Below, in pieces: positions 6,848 through 9,444 of a stretch of 9,444 nt of DNA; position 1 is the stretch's first letter, and the number at the start of each line of letters is the position of its first letter. Position numbers and translations under genes: made by a program. Source of the stretch: Methanothrix sp. (GTDB taxonomy: Archaea; Halobacteriota; Methanosarcinia; Methanotrichales; Methanotrichaceae). Under the pieces are notes generated by a model. That model made no database searches and was not told the DNA's origin. It was given only the letters and a program-made list of their open reading frames with translations. The stretch is from the NCBI GenBank assembly GCA_028679775.1, contig JAJRAX010000121.1, positions 1-9,444 on the forward strand, read 5' to 3'.

Positions 6848-6914
6848 CTAAGATTCTTGATAAAAAGGAAAAGAAGCGCCCGGACCTGGATGTCATCTCT
6901 ATTTTACAGGTAAT

Positions 6915-6924
6915 GCTTATATAC
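6915..6924 (+). promoter_or_regulatory. TATA box of the recombinase operon
   Basis: GCTTATATAC is a good archaeal TATA match. Its centre is about 35 bases before the GTG at 6956, giving transcription start near 6946 and a very short leader that may or may not include the AGGTGA at 6946-6951. Confidence 0.55.
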
Positions 6925-6955
6925 TTTCAAAGCCTTATCCCTATCAGGTGAGCGT

Positions 6956-7465
6956 GTGGTAAAACCGGATAGATCGCGATACATTTGGGTCTATTGCAAG
7001 TCAAAAACCCAAAAGGAGCAATGGCAAGCCCTGGCAGATAAGGCAAAGACACCTCTCTCTAAGTGGTGCGTATCGATTATCGAGGAGCGGATCGCAGAAG
7101 AGGATGATGGCCAACCGCGGCGAAAAATGCTAAAAGAAGTGGAGAGCCTGATGGCCGAGAACAAGACCCTTCGCGAGGATCTCCGCCAAAAAGAGGTAGT
7201 TCTCTCTCGATATGAGGCAGAGTTGCGGCGCTACCGTGCCGAGCCCTTCCAGGCTGACCAGTTCGCAGGCATCCGGCCATACTCGCGCGAGCTGGTGGAC
7301 ATCCTGAAGGCCCGCGACCATGTGGGTAGCTATCAGATCCTTGAGCTGTTGGGGGTCGCTCCTGGTGAAGCGGAGGCCATAAAATCAGTGTCAAAGCAAC
7401 TGGAAGAGCTGGAGAAGTTCAACCTGGTCAAGGCTGATGGCAAGGGCTGGCAATGGATCAGATAA
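6956..7465 (+). CDS. RHH / coiled-coil / winged-helix DNA-binding protein upstream of recombinase
   Basis: A 169-residue protein starting at GTG, with AGGTGA at 6946-6951. Three parts can be seen. Residues ~7-48 have the strand-helix-turn-helix pattern of ribbon-helix-helix or MobC-like proteins (YIWVYCKS, then KEQWQALADKA, then PLSKWCVSIIEERI). Residues ~56-95 are a charged heptad-like coiled coil (MLKEVESLMAENKTLREDL and onward). Residues ~108-169 look like a winged helix (ELVDILKARDHVGSYQILELLG, EELEKFNLVKADGKGWQWI). The gene overlaps the recombinase by 13 bases, which implies translational coupling and a shared role, plausibly as a recombination directionality or accessory factor or as the operon regulator. 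That role is inference; I do not recognise a named family. It could equally be only a repressor. Confidence 0.75.
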   Translation: MVKPDRSRYIWVYCKSKTQKEQWQALADKAKTPLSKWCVSIIEERIAEEDDGQPRRKMLKEVESLMAENKTLREDLRQKEVVLSRYEAELRRYRAEPFQADQFAGIRPYSRELVDILKARDHVGSYQILELLGVAPGEAEAIKSVSKQLEELEKFNLVKADGKGWQWIR

Positions 7466-8364
7466 TCAAAGAGTTTGAACGAGATTGTAGAGTTCGGGGA
7501 ATGGCCGAACGCTCCATCAATTCCTACCGCACTTGCCTCGATGCCTACCAGGATTATCTGGCGGCCAGGGAGAAGGGCTTTCTAACCGCAAATAAGGATG
7601 ATCTGGTAGGCTTCATAGAATCTCTGAGGCTGGACAGAGGACTCTCGATAACGACGGTTAAGCGCTACCTTGCGGCACTGTCTTCTCTCTGCGAATACCT
7701 GGTTTTCAAAGAGCAGATCCAAGCGAACTACGTGAGGCCGGTTCGTAGCCGGTATATCAGGAGCTACAAAGAGACTCCTGAGGGGCGTAAGCTCATTTCG
7801 GTGGGCGAAATGACTGGCCTGATCAATTCCACACTCGATATTAGAGATAAGGCGGTTATCGCACTCCTGGCAAAGACAGGCATAAGGCGCAACGAGCTTG
7901 TCACCCTGGACATGAGCGATGTGGACTTAATAGAAATGAGGATCAAGCTGAAGCCCACAGCAAAACGAACCAATCGGACGGTATTTTTTGACGATGAGGC
8001 GGCCTATCTCCTCAGGCGTTGGCTGAAGATTCGGGAAGACATGAATAAGATGGGCATCTCTGCCTTATTCCTGAATGCCGAAGGAGAGCGGCTTAACAGA
8101 TCAGGAGTCTATAATCTTGTGGTCGAAGCGGCCAGGCGTGTTGGCCTGCATGATCACACGTCTGAGCGGCTTGAGGACCACTTTGGCCCGCACTGCTGCC
8201 GTCACTGGTTCTGTACTCATCTCTTCCGGGCCGGGATGAGGCGCGAGTTCATCAAGGAGCTGAGGGGCGATAGCAAGAAAGAGGCGTTTGATTTGTACAA
8301 CCACATCGATTTAAAAGAATTAAAAGAGGCTTACCTGGCGTGCATACCGCAATTGGGGATCTAA
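7453..8364 (+). CDS. Tyrosine recombinase / integrase (phage-integrase family)
   Basis: A 303-residue site-specific recombinase that would cut and rejoin DNA through a 3'-phosphotyrosine. The N-terminal SAM-like DNA-binding domain covers ~1-90 (ERSINSYRTCLDAYQDYL, TTVKRYLAALSSLCEYL). The catalytic domain covers ~115-290 and includes Arg145 in TGIRRNEL, a candidate lysine at 167 or 171 (KPTAK), His247-x-x-Arg250 in PHCCRHWF, and the Tyr282 nucleophile in DLYNHID. The usual third His/Trp is replaced by Asp273 in ELRGDS, a form I associate with euryarchaeal integrases. Length is normal and nothing appears broken. It starts at ATG 7453 inside the previous gene (AAGGG at 7442-7446) and ends in TAA overlapping, tail to tail, the stop of the RelE gene. 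Whether it excises an element, resolves dimers or inverts DNA cannot be read here; no att site was found. Confidence 0.92.
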   Translation: MDQIIKEFERDCRVRGMAERSINSYRTCLDAYQDYLAAREKGFLTANKDDLVGFIESLRLDRGLSITTVKRYLAALSSLCEYLVFKEQIQANYVRPVRSRYIRSYKETPEGRKLISVGEMTGLINSTLDIRDKAVIALLAKTGIRRNELVTLDMSDVDLIEMRIKLKPTAKRTNRTVFFDDEAAYLLRRWLKIREDMNKMGISALFLNAEGERLNRSGVYNLVVEAARRVGLHDHTSERLEDHFGPHCCRHWFCTHLFRAGMRREFIKELRGDSKKEAFDLYNHIDLKELKEAYLACIPQLGI

Positions 8365-8657
8365 TCCTCAATCTCCTTTTGCCACTTCCCCAGGATCTTC
8401 ACAGCTCTATCATAAACAAAATCATGATGATCTACGCATAAAAATGTGATTATATCATTCTTGACCACATAGACAATTACATAAGGATCTACATGGGAGC
8501 CGCGAGCATGTCTTAGCTGGTGATGTTTCGGAGCACCTATCGATGGATTATCGAGGATCTGGCCGATTTTCTTGAGAAGACGTTGCTCCAGCGCCTTGTT
8601 CTTCCTGGTGAGCCTTGAAAGTTGCTCATCAAACTCTGGCGTTGAGTCAAAATTCAT
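8361..8657 (-). CDS. RelE/StbE-family toxin of a type II toxin-antitoxin pair
   Basis: A 98-residue basic protein with the RelE-superfamily layout: two N-terminal helices (PEFDEQLSRLTRKN, LEQRLLKKIGQILDNP) followed by beta strands KHHQLRH, HVDPYVIVYVV and ITFLCVDHHDFVY. His77, His78 and Tyr82 in the HHDxVY motif are typical of the RelE/StbE branch, whose members are usually ribosome-dependent mRNA endonucleases. Its activity here is inferred from family membership. The start ATG (8657-8655) follows the antitoxin stop by 5 bases. Its stop (TAG read leftward, 8363-8361) overlaps the recombinase stop, so the two genes converge with 4 shared bases. No frameshift or truncation is visible. Confidence 0.88.
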   Translation of the reverse strand: MNFDSTPEFDEQLSRLTRKNKALEQRLLKKIGQILDNPSIGAPKHHQLRHARGSHVDPYVIVYVVKNDIITFLCVDHHDFVYDRAVKILGKWQKEIED

Positions 8658-8662
8658 GCGCC

Positions 8663-8827
8663 TTACTCAAGGTTCTTCAGGTGGTCCAAGAACTCTTCTT
8701 TGGTCTTGAAGGACTTGACTTGACCTGCCTTGTACTGACTGATGCTCCTGGCAAGGCCCTCTTCAAATCTCCGAAGGGCGGCCTCGTTGGCATCTTCTAT
8801 GACGGCTTCCTTGGTTGCTCCGGCCAT
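8663..8827 (-). CDS. 54-residue antitoxin cognate to the RelE toxin
   Basis: This small gene encodes 54 residues. It starts MAGATKEAVIEDANEAALRR, continues FEEGLARSISQYKAGQ and ends VKSFKTKEEFLDHLKNLE. GAGGAG at 8841-8836 sits 8 bases before the ATG, a strong ribosome binding site. The stop is 5 bases before the RelE ATG, the usual antitoxin-first order. The C-terminal pattern, basic then aromatic then acidic helix (GQVKSFKTKEEFLDHL), is what short RelB-like antitoxins use to cover the toxin. No ribbon-helix-helix DNA-binding part is evident, so autoregulation is uncertain. It is easily missed because of its length, and the longer frames around it on both strands lack start signals. Confidence 0.82.
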   Translation of the reverse strand: MAGATKEAVIEDANEAALRRFEEGLARSISQYKAGQVKSFKTKEEFLDHLKNLE

Positions 8828-8859
8828 GATAGACACTCCTCGCTGTTGGGCTATAAGGA

Positions 8860-8967
8860 TTGTGTAGGGCGGTCAGGGGCATTGAGGCGCGAGACCCTGA
8901 GAAGATCGCCAGGAGAGCCAAGAACAAGCTGCTAGGGCGGCTGTTGGGCAAGCTGAGGGCGTGGTAG
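8860..8967 (+). pseudogene. Short coding-like fragment, basic helical peptide (possible gene remnant)
   Basis: In this frame the + strand gives a 35-residue open stretch ending in TAG: a basic helical peptide with IEARDPEKIARRAKNK (residues ~8-23) and LLGRLLGKLRAW at the C-terminus. Codon third positions from 8881 on are mostly G or C (22 of 28) and the residue mix is protein-like. A stop codon (8854-8856) closes the frame just upstream. The only candidate start is TTG 8860, without a Shine-Dalgarno sequence. It looks like the 3' end of a decayed gene or a very small gene whose start I cannot identify. I do not recognise the family. Confidence 0.35.
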
Positions 8968-9002
8968 ATGAGGCCCGACCTTATATCATTTGAATCGTTG
9001 CA

Positions 9003-9344
9003 TCATTCTGGCGGCTCTTCTTCGCTTTGCTTGAAGTCACAGATCTTCCCGTCTATCATAGCCCGCGGCTTGCGTGGTGGTTTGGTTGGGAGTTCTTTTT
9101 TTATCACTTGTAGAGTGCACCCACATCGTCCCATCATATCTGCTCTTCTGTTCATCTCAGCGTAGACGGCAGCGGCATCGCGCTCTTGATGCCATTTCTT
9201 TTGCCACTCTTCGGAATCATCAATTACTATAATACTTGGATCAACATATCTCTGAATATGTTCAATATGTTGGCTAAGAATGTCACAAATGGTACTATTA
9301 TGACTTGCTAGAAGATTATAAAAAACATCCTGATCGTGGTTCAA
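9003..9344 (-). CDS. Hypothetical protein, 113 residues, coupled to the upstream gene
   Basis: I do not recognise this protein. It starts at TTG (9344-9342) with residues MNHDQDVFYNLLASHN, has a predicted helical N-terminal half, a charged middle rich in Trp and acidic residues (DDSEEWQKKWHQERDAAAVY, ~42-61), a short Cys pair (RCGC, ~73-76) and a hydrophilic tail with KPPRKPRA and a terminal SEEEPPE. No signal peptide or membrane span is present. The unusual TTG start is supported by context: the preceding leftward frame ends at TGA 9343-9341, giving a 4-base TTGA stop/start overlap that implies translational re-initiation. A stop (9374-9372) closes its own frame further upstream. The gene lies in the accessory end of the window, probably belonging to the same mobile element or island. 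Confidence 0.5.
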   Translation of the reverse strand: MNHDQDVFYNLLASHNSTICDILSQHIEHIQRYVDPSIIVIDDSEEWQKKWHQERDAAAVYAEMNRRADMMGRCGCTLQVIKKELPTKPPRKPRAMIDGKICDFKQSEEEPPE

Positions 9345-9444
9345 GGGTATATCTCGAATGGCTCTTTGATTTCATCTTCTCGCCTACAACCAAAACAGGT
9401 TATGTGATGCTGGATGAAACAATAGCATCGACGAGAAAGCGAAA
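9341..9444 (-). CDS. C-terminal fragment of a Cys/His-rich protein (cut by window edge)
   Basis: The leftward frame is open from the right edge of the window to TGA at 9343-9341 and gives 33 residues. These contain RCYCFIQHHITCFGCRRED, then acidic and aromatic residues ending IYP. The spacing C-x-C, HH, C-x2-C suggests a small metal-binding knuckle, but the start and any partner residues lie outside the window. The stop overlaps the TTG start of the next gene by 4 bases, which is the best argument that both frames are used. The short length leaves the coding call uncertain. Confidence 0.4.
   Translation of the reverse strand, partial: SLSRRCYCFIQHHITCFGCRREDEIKEPFEIYP

Noticed and set aside
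6797..6955. Open frame reading FAKILDKKEKKRPDLDVISIL between the second secreted gene and the recombinase operon
   Set aside because: It has no start codon with a ribosome binding site, runs through the T-tract terminator and ends at the next promoter; most likely chance.
7077..7394. Leftward 105-residue ORF opposite the RHH/coiled-coil gene
   Set aside because: Its composition (many Arg, Gly, Pro) is that of an antisense shadow, and no start signal is present.
8828..8900. Search for an att site, tRNA gene or operator near the recombinase and toxin-antitoxin pair
   Set aside because: No tRNA-like T-loop, long direct repeat or clear inverted repeat was found by eye; a repeat search on a larger region would be needed to decide.
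8615..8951. Longer ORFs on both strands across the antitoxin region
   Set aside because: The + strand frame and the leftward frame from 8951 have no supporting signals; the 54-codon frame with GAGGAG and a 5-base gap to relE explains the region better.
8968..9002. CTTATATC-like sequence as a possible promoter
   Set aside because: No gene starts at a suitable distance on either strand; the antitoxin start is about 150 bases away.
9250..9275. Short direct repeat (AATATGTT / AATATGTT)
   Set aside because: It lies inside the 113-residue gene, where it encodes similar residues, and is too short to be meaningful.

Overview
The window reads as archaeal and is most likely from a methanogen of the Methanothrix (Methanosaeta) type. 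That placement is inference. It rests on an archaeal TtuA/NcsA-type C-terminus, an AAA ATPase resembling the AMA group described from Archaeoglobus and methanogens, an ACT-domain regulator, NosD-like secreted beta-helix proteins, TATA-like elements and GGAGG-type ribosome binding sites. No rRNA, tRNA or CRISPR array was seen.

Left part (1-2260), housekeeping. The 3' end of a tRNA-thiolation gene is followed on the opposite strand by a two-gene operon: the AAA+ ATPase and then the ACT-domain protein. A short divergent promoter region separates the ATPase from a 33-residue single-span membrane peptide that has a near-ideal ribosome binding site and its own terminator.

Middle part (2290-6850), cell surface. 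Four consecutive rightward genes encode exported proteins: a transglutaminase-like protein with a Cys-His-Asp triad, a roughly 680-residue parallel beta-helix protein with a Ca-loop-like C-terminus, and two secreted paralogues that share an ~85-residue domain but have unrelated low-complexity tails. Hairpin plus T-tract elements follow each of the last two genes. The cluster looks like an envelope or sheath locus of uncharacterised function.

Right part (6900-9444), accessory or mobile. A ribbon-helix-helix / coiled-coil / winged-helix protein overlaps a tyrosine recombinase by 13 bases. The recombinase converges, with a 4-base stop overlap, on a RelE-type toxin whose 54-residue antitoxin lies just upstream of it. 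Beyond this lie a short coding-like remnant on the + strand and a leftward pair of unknown genes joined by a TTGA stop/start overlap. The second of these is a Cys/His-rich fragment cut by the window edge. This end looks like the inside of an integrated element or a degraded island; no att sites could be identified.
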